From Eremomyces bilateralis CBS 781.70 (taxonomy: Eukaryota; Ascomycota; Dothideomycetes; Eremomycetales; Eremomycetaceae): a DNA stretch of 64,000 nt. The stretch is taken from positions 262,929 through 326,928 of the forward strand of contig NW_022985073.1 in the NCBI RefSeq assembly GCF_010015585.1, read 5' to 3'. The translations under genes were made by a program, and so were the position numbers. The stretch's first letter is position 1, and each line of letters starts with the position of its first letter. The notes beneath the pieces were generated by a model, which searched no databases, was not told the DNA's origin, and was given only the letters and a program-made list of their open reading frames with translations. Positions 20,321 through 30,512 of this stretch are shown piece by piece.

Positions 20321-22537
20321 ATGAACTCGGTCATCCCAAATCTGCCTCTCCCCAAGGCACCCTGGAGAGCAAACTCTTCATCGTCGAAGGAGTCACTGGT
20401 ATCCCATTCCGTGGATAACGTTCGCGCCGGTGAGGCTGAGCAAGCAAGCGAACTTGAAATAGAGCTTGATCCTCCTAACTTGCGAGACTTAAACACATCT
20501 CTTCAATTACTATCCGAAGTGTTTCCCGAGATCCAACCCGAAGTCCTACGTGAAATGCTGTCCTCGTTCAGCGAAGAAAGCCGGGTCCAGGTGGTGACGG
20601 AGAATCTTCTCAAGAATCCCTCGAAATGGGTCCGAGGACGCGTTCGAGCTTATCACGAAAGTGAGCCAAAGCATGACGCAGGGAAGGATGGACGTGCAAC
20701 GAATTCCGGTCTTCCACCTCCGTCCGGAACCTCACATCCTGATCCCGCGCCTCTTGCCCGCGAAGAGCAGTTTAGAAGCCCCATGTACTGCGGAGCAGTG
20801 AGGGAGGTATTCTACTTCGAATTCAAAGGGTTGTCACGGAGTACCATCCGAGCCATTCTAGCAGAGAACAATTACTCCTATGGTGCCTCCCGCCCCGTCC
20901 TTCTTGCTTTGGTTTCGAAATCATGGCGGTTCTCCCTGACATCGTTTTTCTTTCGTCGCCGCATCCCCACTACCGATCCCACGTCTCATCCAGCTGTTTA
21001 TTGGCGGCCGAATCGCAAGACGGGCAAAAATGAACCTCATCTTCGGTACACGCCTTCAGCGGAGTTGAATATCGAGTTATGGGCAATGCTTATCGAGCCT
21101 TGGGTTGAGTCTGAAAAAGAAGCCCAGAAAAAGGGCGATCGAGCAGTCGCCGATCAACTGAATACCGCTCAAGCGGAAGATGTGGAAGAGCTGTATGACT
21201 GTGGTTGCTGCTTCTCCACCACAACTATGGAACATATGGCAGCATGCGACGACCAAGGCCACTTCGTTTGCTCCACCTGCGTCCGGGCTGCCGTCAACGA
21301 AGGCCTCTATGGACAGGCATGGGGGCGTAATGTCAATGTCGGCCGAGGAACTTTACGATGTTGTGCTCCAAACCTATCCATGAGCGGCGACGATTGTCAA
21401 GGCTGCATCCCTCTGGAACACGTCGAGAAAGCCCTCAGAGAAGACGATAATGGCGATGTCACGGCGCGCAAATTTTCAGACCGTTTCGCGAAAGAGTCGA
21501 TACAGAAAAGCAGACTTCCAGTCGCCCAATGTCCGTTCTGTTCGTATGTCGAAGCGGACCAACTGGGCATCTCCTTTACACTTTTACTGTTTCTCTTCTT
21601 CCCTTTCACCCGGCGATGGCATGCACTCAGTTATGATTGCAGTCCAGAAACCCTCGCAGAACTGCCGAAGCTACGATTCAAGAATCGAGAAACCTTCGTC
21701 GTAATCCTTCTCGCTCTCGTCAATCTCTGCTACCTCATCCCTGGGATCTTCCCCATTCTCAGTTTCTTTGCATTTATCACCATTACATCCGTATTATCCG
21801 TCATCGCCACTCCTCCTTCCCTCAGAACACAATTCACATCCTACCTCGGCTCCATGCCGCGCCAACTCTCCTCCTCCCTCCACCGTCCTCTCCGTCGCAA
21901 GATGGCCCCCCGCCTCCTCTGCCGCAACCCCTCCTGCCTCCGCCCCTCCTGCCTCAACTGCCACGCCTCCTGGCCACCCAACACCGCGCACGTCTGCTTC
22001 ACCTCGGCACGCGACTCGCTCCGCCTGGCGCTCGAATCCGCCGCCACCTCCGCGATCAAGCGCACGTGCCCGTCCTGCAGCCTCTCCTTCCTCAAGGACT
22101 CCGGGTGCAACAAGCTGGTGTGTCCGTGCGGCTACGTCATGTGCTACGTGTGCCGGCGGCAGATCACCACGGCGGAGGGGTATTCGCATTTCTGCCAGCA
22201 TTTCCGTGAGCGGCCCGGGGATGCGTGCAGGGATGGGGAGGATGGCGGGTTGTGTGGGAAGTGCGACCTGTATCGCGTGGAGGGAGAGGAGGAGACGATT
22301 CGGCGGGCGGTAAGGAGGGCGGAGGAGGAGTGGTGGGAGCAGGAAGGGAAGAAGATGGCGAGAGGGAGGGAGATGGAGGGGTTGAGAAGGGGCTTGGATA
22401 TGAACATCGAGGGACATGAGATCCGGGTCGGTGGGGTACAATCGCCAGGCGACCCAGGGACGAGACTACGAAAGTGGTGGAGAAAAATGAGTGTTGACTA
22501 CGTCGTGGAAGTGTTTTGGGATACTTTCGTGGTCTGA
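20321..22537 (+). CDS. RBR E3 ubiquitin ligase, RNF216-like, with hydrophobic insertion
   Basis: Single exon, 738 residues from ATG 20321. A CUE-like ubiquitin-binding helix set lies at about 57-105 (LQLLSEVFPEIQPEVLREML). RING1 begins with CGCC (294-297) and continues through FVCSTC to CQGC (359-362). The IBR starts with CPFC at 404-407 and resumes with CRNPSCLRPSCLNC at 534-547. RING2 is CPSC...GCNKLVC-PCG...CYVC at 583-611, where Cys596 is the predicted catalytic thioester cysteine. The following YSHFCQHF resembles the RNF216/TRIAD3 tail. Between the IBR halves is an insertion of about 125 residues with one or two strongly hydrophobic helices (about 419-429 and 459-496). The insertion may anchor the ligase in a membrane or be a degenerate loop. 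RBR enzymes pass ubiquitin from E2 through RING2 to substrate. Confidence 0.9.
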   Translation: MNSVIPNLPLPKAPWRANSSSSKESLVSHSVDNVRAGEAEQASELEIELDPPNLRDLNTSLQLLSEVFPEIQPEVLREMLSSFSEESRVQVVTENLLKNPSKWVRGRVRAYHESEPKHDAGKDGRATNSGLPPPSGTSHPDPAPLAREEQFRSPMYCGAVREVFYFEFKGLSRSTIRAILAENNYSYGASRPVLLALVSKSWRFSLTSFFFRRRIPTTDPTSHPAVYWRPNRKTGKNEPHLRYTPSAELNIELWAMLIEPWVESEKEAQKKGDRAVADQLNTAQAEDVEELYDCGCCFSTTTMEHMAACDDQGHFVCSTCVRAAVNEGLYGQAWGRNVNVGRGTLRCCAPNLSMSGDDCQGCIPLEHVEKALREDDNGDVTARKFSDRFAKESIQKSRLPVAQCPFCSYVEADQLGISFTLLLFLFFPFTRRWHALSYDCSPETLAELPKLRFKNRETFVVILLALVNLCYLIPGIFPILSFFAFITITSVLSVIATPPSLRTQFTSYLGSMPRQLSSSLHRPLRRKMAPRLLCRNPSCLRPSCLNCHASWPPNTAHVCFTSARDSLRLALESAATSAIKRTCPSCSLSFLKDSGCNKLVCPCGYVMCYVCRRQITTAEGYSHFCQHFRERPGDACRDGEDGGLCGKCDLYRVEGEEETIRRAVRRAEEEWWEQEGKKMARGREMEGLRRGLDMNIEGHEIRVGGVQSPGDPGTRLRKWWRKMSVDYVVEVFWDTFVV

Positions 22538-23058
22538 ATGAATCGAACTCATTTTATGCGTCCATTTCTGTGCTCCTATTGTCTATCCACAATTGTAGTC
22601 TTCATTTTCTTGAGGTTCTATACGATGTTTGTTGGCCGGTTCGGTTGTGAAATTCAACCATGGGGCTGACAGGGTCACAGTAAACTTTTCCAGCATAAAA
22701 AAACCAATTCCCACCCTGTCATTTTGTTGAATATTTCGACAATACAGACGAATGAATGGCATTGTCTAAATTTAAATTTTTATGTGTAAAGCCAGTTGTG
22801 GAGTACGGTGTCTTCTAAATGTTTCTGGGACTGCCGCCCAACCTACCTGTTGTATCAAGGCCAAACTTTGATAAGCTCCCTATAGTATACGGTCAAGCCG
22901 GCCTTGCTATGACTAGTACTGTAGGTATGTAATTCTCTACCGGTCCGTTGAGGATGGTGTTTCTCAGCACTCCGTACCACCACAGGTTTTCCGGAATATC
23001 TCCACGGTTATTAAAGGGATGATCCCTTGGGTAAAAGTCTTCAAATCGTGGCCCAACC
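22538..23058. other. Intergenic
   Basis: 3' flank of the RBR gene. AT-rich around 22680-22800. No gene or repeat recognised. Confidence 0.45.
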
Positions 23059-23834
23059 TTGAATACACAATTTCGCTCTATACCGTACTTTCAAAGCATA
23101 CTTCACCACGATGCTCCAGCTGTATCCCCGTACTTTCAAAGAATTATTCACCACGAATCTCCAGGGGTCCACCGGTGGGACTTCCCTCCACTGATTCCAC
23201 AAACTGAGGCCTATCCCCGAACCCTATCTCTAAATGACCTCGATGACATTGACTTGTTCACGGCAGCATCCCGCTGGGATTACGGCGACCTCGCCGAAAG
23301 ACACCGATACCGCGAGCACATGATGATACTAGGAGAGCCCTGGGAAGAAGACCATGATGACTACGGCGAGCACGACGAGTACGACGAGTACGACGACGAC
23401 GCCTAGGAGGAATGGATCATTCAGGACATAGTTTTGGAGAAGGGGGACGATGACGACGGGGACGAGGATGAAAAATTTCCTGAGTTCGAGAAGAAAGGGG
23501 ATTCAGTGTATGACGGAGACGAGGAAGGCAGTGGAGGGCCATCTGAGAGCCACAGTTAGGAAGACCCAGAGGGCAGCAATGATGATAAGGGGGGCGATAA
23601 ACCCAGCGGTAGGTGTCGAAGCACACGCCGTCCCAGCTTATATTAACCTACATATTAGGCGAATCCGGTGAGGAGGATGATGAGGAGGAGGAGGACGTGT
23701 ATGATGAAGATGCTGAGACGACGATGGTGAATCTAAGGAAGAGGAAGAGGATGAGGAACCGTCCGCTAATTAGCGGCAGCGGAGAGGACCAGAAGATAAA
23801 GAGGAGTCCGAACTGCCCACCCCTTCCCATGTAA
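23059..23834 (+). pseudogene. Acidic low-complexity gene remnant
   Basis: A frame without an obvious ATG reads through an Asp/Glu-rich segment to TAG at 23404-23406. The same frame continues in equally acidic sequence to a second TAG at 23557-23559. It then reaches a good intron, with donor GTAGGT after 23610 and acceptor TTAG before GCGAATCC. After splicing, the frame carries on acidic (EEDDEEEEDVYDEDAE), then a basic segment (LRKRKRMRNR), and ends at 23834. The second stop could lie inside a 54-base phase-0 intron, but the first cannot be removed by any GT-AG pair I could find. A decayed gene, or two chance acidic frames, are both possible. Function unknown. Confidence 0.35.
23083..23164 (+). 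repeat. Two-copy tandem repeat, 45-bp period
   Basis: Copies at 23083-23119 and 23128-23164 both start CCGTACTTTCAAAG and end CTCCAG. They encode two versions of a 15-residue unit (YFQxIxHHxxP) at the start of the acidic frame. Confidence 0.75.
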
Positions 23835-23924
23835 GAGTCTTGGGCTATACGCCCAGACTATAGGTTGTGGCCTAGCGGCCTCAGACCAGTGTCTAGGTGA
23901 ATGAGAATACGCGTATTTAGAACT

Positions 23925-26412
23925 CTAGAAGAAGAGAGGCCCTTTTCCTCCTCTTCTTCTTTTCTCTAGCAATTCGATAACCCTGAAAGCCTGATCTCTG
24001 ACAAGTAGCAGCTTAACGATGGCCTCGTGACCATTCTCAGCCGCCCACGACAGCGGCGTCCGGTTGTCTTCAAGTGCAATATTTGCGTTGATAATGTTTT
24101 TGCTCAGTAATCGAAGCAACAACTTGATCAGAGATCGCTCTTGCTTCGGGGCGCATATGATATGCTGCATGCAGAACGACTTCGCATAATCATAAAAGTA
24201 AAAGTGATCCAGTGAACGCGTGTAACAGCGACTGTTTGTATCCATAGTGGTCTTACCCATATCAAAGTTAGGCATTTTCCTAGACTTCAATAATTTCAAC
24301 GCAATGGTTCGGCCCATGCTGGAGCCTATTGCTTCTCGAACGATCTCTGACGGCGCTGATCCCATTTTCATGCGAGGAGCCACAGCAGTCGACAACTGGG
24401 TTCCAAAAACCCCATAGTTGAGATAGGTAACGATGGTATCGGCGACGTTTTTGTGTGCGAGGTCTATTATGAATTCTCCATCGTTCGGGTCTCTAAATCC
24501 AGTGAGGAGGAACTGCTTAAAACTGTGATGTACTAGCCGAGCAGTCTTCTCTTCTTCGTCAACGACAACAAGGCCTCCACAACTAGCCAATGTTGATATA
24601 ATGCCGTTAATAAGACTTGAAAGTCTCCAGTCCGTATTTCCTAGAACCACGCTGAAGGCTTCTCGAAGTTCTTCCGTTGTTAAGGGACGAAATGCCCCCA
24701 CCACGGGGTCTAAAACCTGCCCTGCTCTCCGGATCTCTGAAGGATGCGAGTATACGTTTCCGGAAGTTCTTTCGGAAGATGATCTAGTGCCTGGAGGATT
24801 TCGTCGTCTGTCCTCATCGTGCAAAGAGACTGAAGTTGAAGAGCGACCCATAAAAACATGCCTTGCGATCCCTTCATGAGTTTCCGCTGTATGTCCGAAA
24901 TGATCACAGGGTTCCTATTTTCAGTTTCTCAGAGGAGACGAGACTCTCTAACTCTCCATCAATATACGCCTCAAGGTCGGGATTGTCGTCAGGCATGAAA
25001 ACTGTCCTGGAAGCAACGAGTCCTTCAAGACTCAAACTTTGGTTCTTAGCCGGATCGAGGCGGACTGAAACGCAAAGGTGAAGAGTGACGGTTCCCTGGA
25101 GCTTCTGGAGTTGCTGAACTAATAGATCTCCAATCGTAAAGTCGCATTCATCAATCCCGTCAAGTACAACGTATGCGGGGGTATTTTCTGGGAAGACGCG
25201 CTGAAGAAGACGGCATACATCTTCGACATCCAGATGTGAAGTGGTCTCGTCAGGAAGTTCTTTTGATAACACCAAGTCCGGGATTGAGATAAGTAATTGT
25301 CGAGCAAGAGATCCAAAGATTGTCCGAGCCTTGAGACTTTCGGGGATGTCATGCCGACAAAAGAAGTAAGCAACGGGAGTGGGTTTTCCTTCAACCCAGG
25401 TACTGAGGTCGTGCACGATATTGCACAGAAGAACGGACTTTCCAGATCCCAGCTTGCCCATATATATCAGGGTCGAAGAACTCGCACGGCTTCTCCAACC
25501 CAGGTATACAGTGCATCGGGAATACAGAGAGCAGTGTCCGAGTTTTCGAGTTTGCTTCCAAGTCGTCTAAAAATCATATGTGGAGCAGAGATCTAGAACC
25601 CGTAACCTGGTCTGCAGGTTCCGCTGATGCGACACAAACTCTGGCCTTTAGTCACAAGTGCTTTGATTCCAGTAATTTCGTGGCCATCGTCATGGACCTT
25701 CTTGGCCATAAGAAGGTTTACCTCTTCTTTGATTGTATTGGCCCAGCTCTCTAGGTTAGACTGGTCCGTCCTTACATCCGAGTCACTGAGGGCGGATACG
25801 AATTTGGTGATGGCTGATTTCTGTGCAAACTTCCATATTTGATGGCAGAAGCCGACAACCACAATATAATACTCGGCAAGACTGGCCTGCAACCGTTTCG
25901 ATTGCGGATAGAGAAGGGCCATAATTTGATAGCGGGGAGCGGAGCGACCAATATCCATAAAAAGGCTCGATAGCTTGTCCAGGTATGATGAGTATGTGGC
26001 CATTGACTGCAACAGCATTAATATCACATCTTCTCCAATAGAGCGTCACCCGGAATACCGTACTCACGAGCAGAGACATTCGCACGAGCATCCAGACGCC
26101 ACAATAAAACCAGGTTCTGACTACCGCCAAGAATTACATCTCCAAGCGCTGCGAATTGCTGAACGGCGTGAAGGAAACTTGTCAGCCGCGGACCGAAACA
26201 TCGTCTACCAGCAACAAGTCCAGAAGTATTGTCGATCCCGGAAGTAAGCCTCATGATATCGCTCTGATCGGGAGGTGAGAAATGCAGCTGTAAGTTTTGA
26301 ATTCGGAGTCCAGCTTTCTGCTCGCTAGAGAGGTCCGTTTCGAGCTGCGACACGGCTTGGGCGAGGCGGATCCCGGGTTTCAACCGCGAAGCGTTCGCTA
26401 GCAGCGGACATG
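23925..26412 (-). pseudogene. NACHT-ankyrin (NLR-like) gene, decayed
   Basis: Minus-strand pieces in order match a NACHT-ankyrin family widespread in Eurotiomycetes. An N-terminal helical domain comes first (SRLKPGIRLAQAVSQLETDL; CFGPRLTSFLHAVQQFAALG; LFMDIGRSAPRYQIMALLYP). The P-loop GKLGSGKS is near 25455-25435, followed by YFFCRHDIPESLKARTIFGS and the Walker B-like AYVVLDGIDECDF. A winged-helix region follows (RPLTTEELREAFSVVLG, LVHHSFKQFLL). Only about one ankyrin repeat is left (RTPLSWAAENGHEAIVKLLL) before a short tail. The frame changes at least three times, and one TAG (25569-25567) stands where relatives have Gln just before TTWKQTRK. In fungi such STAND proteins act in non-self recognition and signalling. 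This copy is very probably non-functional and also 3'-truncated in its repeats. Confidence 0.85.
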
Positions 26413-26603
26413 TTGAAAGCGTCTATACCGTAAAGTCTACGAAGTAAAGTGTCTCATGAAATGAATGGCCATGTTATATCAAGTTGAGAAATTGTAGTCA
26501 AATGGAAGGGTTTGACTAGGAAATCCTTGAGAGACATGAGGTTTTGGGACTGGATTTAAGTAAATACATTATCATGAGTATGGCCCATATGGATATGTAA
26601 AGT

Positions 26604-27275
26604 ACTAGGACAAAAGTCTGTGCATGCCCCACACCAAAATCAAACAAGCTGAACAACCACCAATTTTCAACCATCAATATTATCATCAAAATGAGGTCGT
26701 TTGGGTAAGAAATTAGTGGTAATCGACAGAGAAATCGCGAATTAAGCGAACGTCAAAGAGCTGCGATTTTACAGGCTGTTGCGACGATAGAACTGAGGCG
26801 GAGGTTGCAGAGGAGCATAATGTCGTTATTCGCACCGTATACAATACCATCAATCGATGGAACCACCACCACGTCACTGCATCCTTACCCCGTAAGGGGA
26901 CCCCCCGAAAGCTATCGCGGTCTGACGAACGGCATATCGTCAAAATTGCACGCAGATTCCCAAAGATAGAGTATACAGAGCTCCTCGAAAGCGTCGAATA
27001 CCTCCGGATCTCAAAGAGGACTATCTACCGAACCCTTAAGAAATATCACCTTACGAAGTGGCGAGCGAAGGAGAGGCCGCATCTTAGGCCTCATCACGTC
27101 AAAGACCGGCTCCAATTCGCCCGCGAATTCGTGAAATTCGACTTCTCAAGGACCCACTCTACAGACGAGTGCTCTTATGAGAAAGGGGCCAGCGGAAAAC
27201 AGGTTTGGGTATGGCGCCAAACTCTACTATGTACTACCGTACCGCGTGCCCGCGGTATTCCCGAAAAGTTGTAAA
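26604..27275 (+). mobile_element. Truncated Tc1/mariner-type DNA transposon
   Basis: The putative left end near 26604 (TAGGACAAAAGTCTGTGCATG) resembles fungal Tc1-type terminal repeats. Transposase begins ATGAGGTCG at 26691 with an early TAA. It then reads the helix-turn-helix (RNRELSERQRAAIL; after one frame change VAEEHNVVIRTVYNTINRW) and LPRKGTPRKL. Next come SKRTIYRTLKKYHLTKWRAK and the start of the catalytic domain with the first conserved Asp (THSTDECSYEKG). The match fades by about 27275, so roughly the second half, including the remaining catalytic acidic residues and the right terminal repeat, is missing. The stop, frame change and truncation make it a fossil that cannot move itself. 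Left boundary approximate. Confidence 0.8.
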
Positions 27276-27655
27276 GGAAGCGATTGGCCAGAGCGTAATA
27301 TCAGTTCTATGCAGCTACGCCCGCATTATTTCCTTAATCCTAATCCATAATTCTCCAACTTACCTTTCCTGATGCTTGACTAGTTAGCCAAACCTAACCA
27401 AACTACCCCGACGACCATCTATAATCTTGCTCGTTAAAATCCGCAGTAATTCCATAAGTATCAGGCTGATTCTGCCTTTCCCCGCACATCGTCAGATATC
27501 CTCGCTAAAATCACTGGTTCTTACAGCCTCGGCCAAGAAGGTATATCATGTATTCTGTAGTAACGAATGGTTATAAAAGGCGGCATCCTCCCATTGGAGT
27601 ATAAGGTTGGTATCCCTTCTTGTTCGTCACTTCAATCCAAGCCTTCCCCGTCATC
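27276..27655. promoter_or_regulatory. Upstream region of tannase-family gene
   Basis: AT-rich flank after the transposon fragment. A good TATA box (TTATAAAAGG, 27571-27580) lies about 80 bases before the ATG at 27656, as expected for a regulated fungal gene. Confidence 0.55.
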
Positions 27656-29216
27656 ATGTTATCCACCCTTCTCTTTTCATTCTTGGGGCTAGTGGGCCTG
27701 ACTCTCGGGCATGGAAACAGTCACGGAAACCAAAAGCACGAGTGTGCCGACATTCGTCTTCCCCTGTTCAACGAGTTCAAGGTCCTTGATATCTGGGCGG
27801 AAGGTCTACGATTACGCCTCCGGCGGCGCATCCGGGCTTAACTTCTGCAATCTCACCGCCGCCATTACTCACAACAACGCGGGCGATTACGTCTATGTCC
27901 ACGTCTGGCTCCCTTTGGAGGGATGGAACGGTCGATTCTTGGCAACGGGAGGTGGCGGTCTTGTGGCTGGTTCCGACACCAACTTGCCCGTACCAGTCTC
28001 TCAAGGTTACGCTGCTGGTGCCACAGATGCTGGCTTAACTTTAAACCATACAATTGACCCGACCTCAGGTCTCTGGACCTTGAACAGTGACAACAGCCCC
28101 AATTGGGAGCTGGTTGAAAATTTTGCTAAGAGGTCGATCCATGACTTGACTGTACTTGGAAAGGAGGCTGTCAAGGCATACTACAAGAAAAAGCCTCATC
28201 ACTCATATTATAGTGGGTGCTCCACTGGCGGCCGACAAGGCTACGCTGCGGCCCAATACTATCCGAACGATTTCGATGGAATTATGGCTGCCGCCCCCGC
28301 ATATTTCTCTCCCAGGTTGACGCCGGGCCTGTTCTGGCCTTCTGTCGTCTTGGGGAACATTATTGCTCCGCCTCAATGTGTCTTCGAGGCATATGAGGCC
28401 GACATCAATGCATTCTGTGATCCGCTTGATGGAGCAGTCGATCAATTGGTCGGAGATCCCGATCACTGTAATTATGATCCTAGGAAACTGATTGGTACGA
28501 CCATCAATTGTGATCAGACAGGTGGGGAGATTAGCATCAATGATGAGCACGCACAAGTGGTTGAGAGAATCCTTGAAGGCGCGCGGGGTATTAACGGAGA
28601 CTTCCTGTGGTATGGTCTGGCTCCTGGGGCAGGTTTTAACGGAATGGCCAACACGAGAACGACCGAGAATGGAACCGTCGCGGTCCCATTTGACGCTGCG
28701 GAGATTTGGATCAGATTCCTCGTCCTCCAAGACCCGGACTATAACACTGCGGCTATGACCTTCGCCGACTTCGAGCGCATCCATCATAGAAGTGTGGAAC
28801 TTCTCAGCCCAAGAATCGGGACTGACGACGCGGACCTCTCTGCCTTCCAGAGGGTTGGTGGCAAGCTTATAACCTGGCATGGATATTCCGATCAGCTTAT
28901 CTCCCACGAGAGCTCTATTCGCATGCGAGAAGTGTTAGAGAAGAATATGGGCAAGCGAAATGTCGAAAAGTTCCAACGGCTCTTCCTCGCTCCTGGTGCA
29001 GCGCATTGCCGCGGAGGTTTGGGACCAGTCCCAGCCGATCCTCTGACTTCCGTTGTGGCATGGGTAGAAAGGGGTGATGCTCCGCGAACGCTGTTCGCAT
29101 CTACAACAGCGGGTCCGGGTGGAGTTAACATAACGAGGAACCTTTGCCCTTGGCCTCAGATTTTGACATACAAGGGTGGAGATGTAAATTCCGCAGAGAG
29201 CTTCAAGTGTAAATAA
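27656..29216 (+). CDS. Tannase/feruloyl esterase family enzyme, one frame break
   Basis: ATG 27656 starts a signal peptide (MLSTLLFSFLGLVGLTLGHG), then HECADIRLPLFNEFKVLDIW. Near 27795-27800 the coding signal shifts frame by one base (after GCGGAAG) and continues as VYDYASGGASGLNFCNLT to a TAA at 29214-29216. The mature enzyme shows the tannase family features: nucleophile Ser in GCSTGGRQG, calcium-loop-like FCDPLDGAVDQL, catalytic Asp in HGYSDQL and His in GAAHCRGG, with the paired Cys next to Ser and His. Such enzymes hydrolyse ester bonds of gallate or ferulate from plant material outside the cell. The length (about 520 residues) is normal. A one-base insertion in a G run or a sequencing error explains the break. 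A 22-base intron there is too short to believe. Confidence 0.85.
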
Positions 29217-29681
29217 GGAGACTAGACAACCCATTACTTAGCATATCACAATGTATAATGTGGAAGAAGTGCACCTTGTGCTGGTCAAAAATATACTTAT
29301 AAGTATTGCAAGGCGACAACGTAGAAGGAGAAGAACAAAGATGCCTACTTATATACATGGGTGCTCGGTCGCGATCACAGCGATCACTCTGACCACCACG
29401 ACTAGAGAGAGAGAGGTTCATACTCCGTACGCCGGTCAGGCCTCTCTGCGAGGCCTATGTGGGGAACCACCTAGCCTGACTAATTACATGCGTAGTGCCT
29501 TGTGGCCTCGTGCCCCCATTCTGAGTTGCCTTGACGCCTTGACGCCTTAATCAAGCATTGCATCAGCATCAGCATCTGCATTTACCATAACTTCGTGCCA
29601 ATTCTCACCAAACTCACCTTCGATACGCATTCGATCCAAACGACCACGATCCCGAAGTCAATTCTCCTCCCCTTCTCCACC
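29217..29681. other. Intergenic
   Basis: 3' flank of the tannase-family gene and short promoter of the mitochondrial bL33 gene. Nothing else recognised. Confidence 0.45.
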
Positions 29682-29994
29682 ATGGCAAAGAAAGGCATAC
29701 CCCCCTCCCCCATCTTGACTCTCCAACCATCTAACCCCTCCCAGCCAAATCCCGCACCGTCGCCGTCCGGCTCATCTCAATGGCTATGACGGGCTACTTC
29801 CGCACCTTTGTCCGACCGCGTGCTCACCGGCCGCTCAGCATGCTGAAATACGACCCAGTCGGTATGTTGTGACGGATATCCCTCGACAAAATATTCGTGG
29901 CCAGATTATAGAACAGGATGATGCTGACGGGATTGGTGTTGCAGTTAAGAAGCAGGTGCTTTTCCTCGAGCAAAAACGGAGCGGGAATAAGTAG
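29682..29994 (+). CDS. MRPL39: Mitochondrial ribosomal protein bL33m
   Basis: Three exons: 29682-29694, 29745-29861 and 29945-29994, 59 residues, too short to be found by length alone. The protein begins [16 protein letters not shown] and continues [40 protein letters not shown]. This is the bL33 pattern (MAKKxKSR, then TGYF, LxKYDPxVKKxVLFxE). Yeast calls this protein Mrpl39. It is a small protein of the large mitochondrial ribosomal subunit. The first intron is GC-AG (donor AAAG|GCATAC, acceptor CCCAG), the second GT-AG. Phases 1 and 1 fit exactly. Length agrees with the family. Confidence 0.92.
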
Positions 29995-30512
29995 ATGGGA
30001 AGATGCGCGCGCGTGTGAGCGGGAGGTGTCTTTGGTACTGGATGTGCACGATGTACACTACTGGGTTTATTTGAGGAGTTTGGGCATCAGCGACGGCGTT
30101 ATACCAGCCTCAGGCGATGGCGGGTGGGACGGCATCCCCGTGAACCCAGGTTGGGACTCTTCACTGCATCGAGTACACAGGGACGAGCATAAGAGTGAAG
30201 CGTTTAGAATATATCTGCTGAGCTAATCTATATCTCTCCGAATCATACCCTCCGAAAGCTGACTGTGTTCCATATTTCAATATCTTGTCCGTTCTGATCA
30301 GTCAACTTTGCCTTGCATTCTGTCATCGGTTCCATCCTCATACATCATTACCCATCAAGTCCACTGCCTATTCCGTGCTTCCTAACATCTGTTATTGTTG
30401 GATGCTCACATATAACCTGTCTCATCGCTATCATATTTCTGTAAGCTCGTCATTCTCGAAGTTGTACCATGGTCCGCATTGCCATGCAGTCAGCATTGAC
30501 GACCGAAACCGC
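29995..30512. other. Intergenic
   Basis: Convergent 3' flanks of bL33m (plus) and the coiled-coil gene (minus). No further feature seen. Confidence 0.5.

Noticed and set aside
21794-22441. Long antisense frame of 215 codons opposite the RBR gene
   Set aside because: Low-complexity shadow of GC-rich RBR codons.
27774-27795. 22-base GT-AG intron that would restore the tannase frame
   Set aside because: Too short for splicing, and it would remove residues that fit the family.
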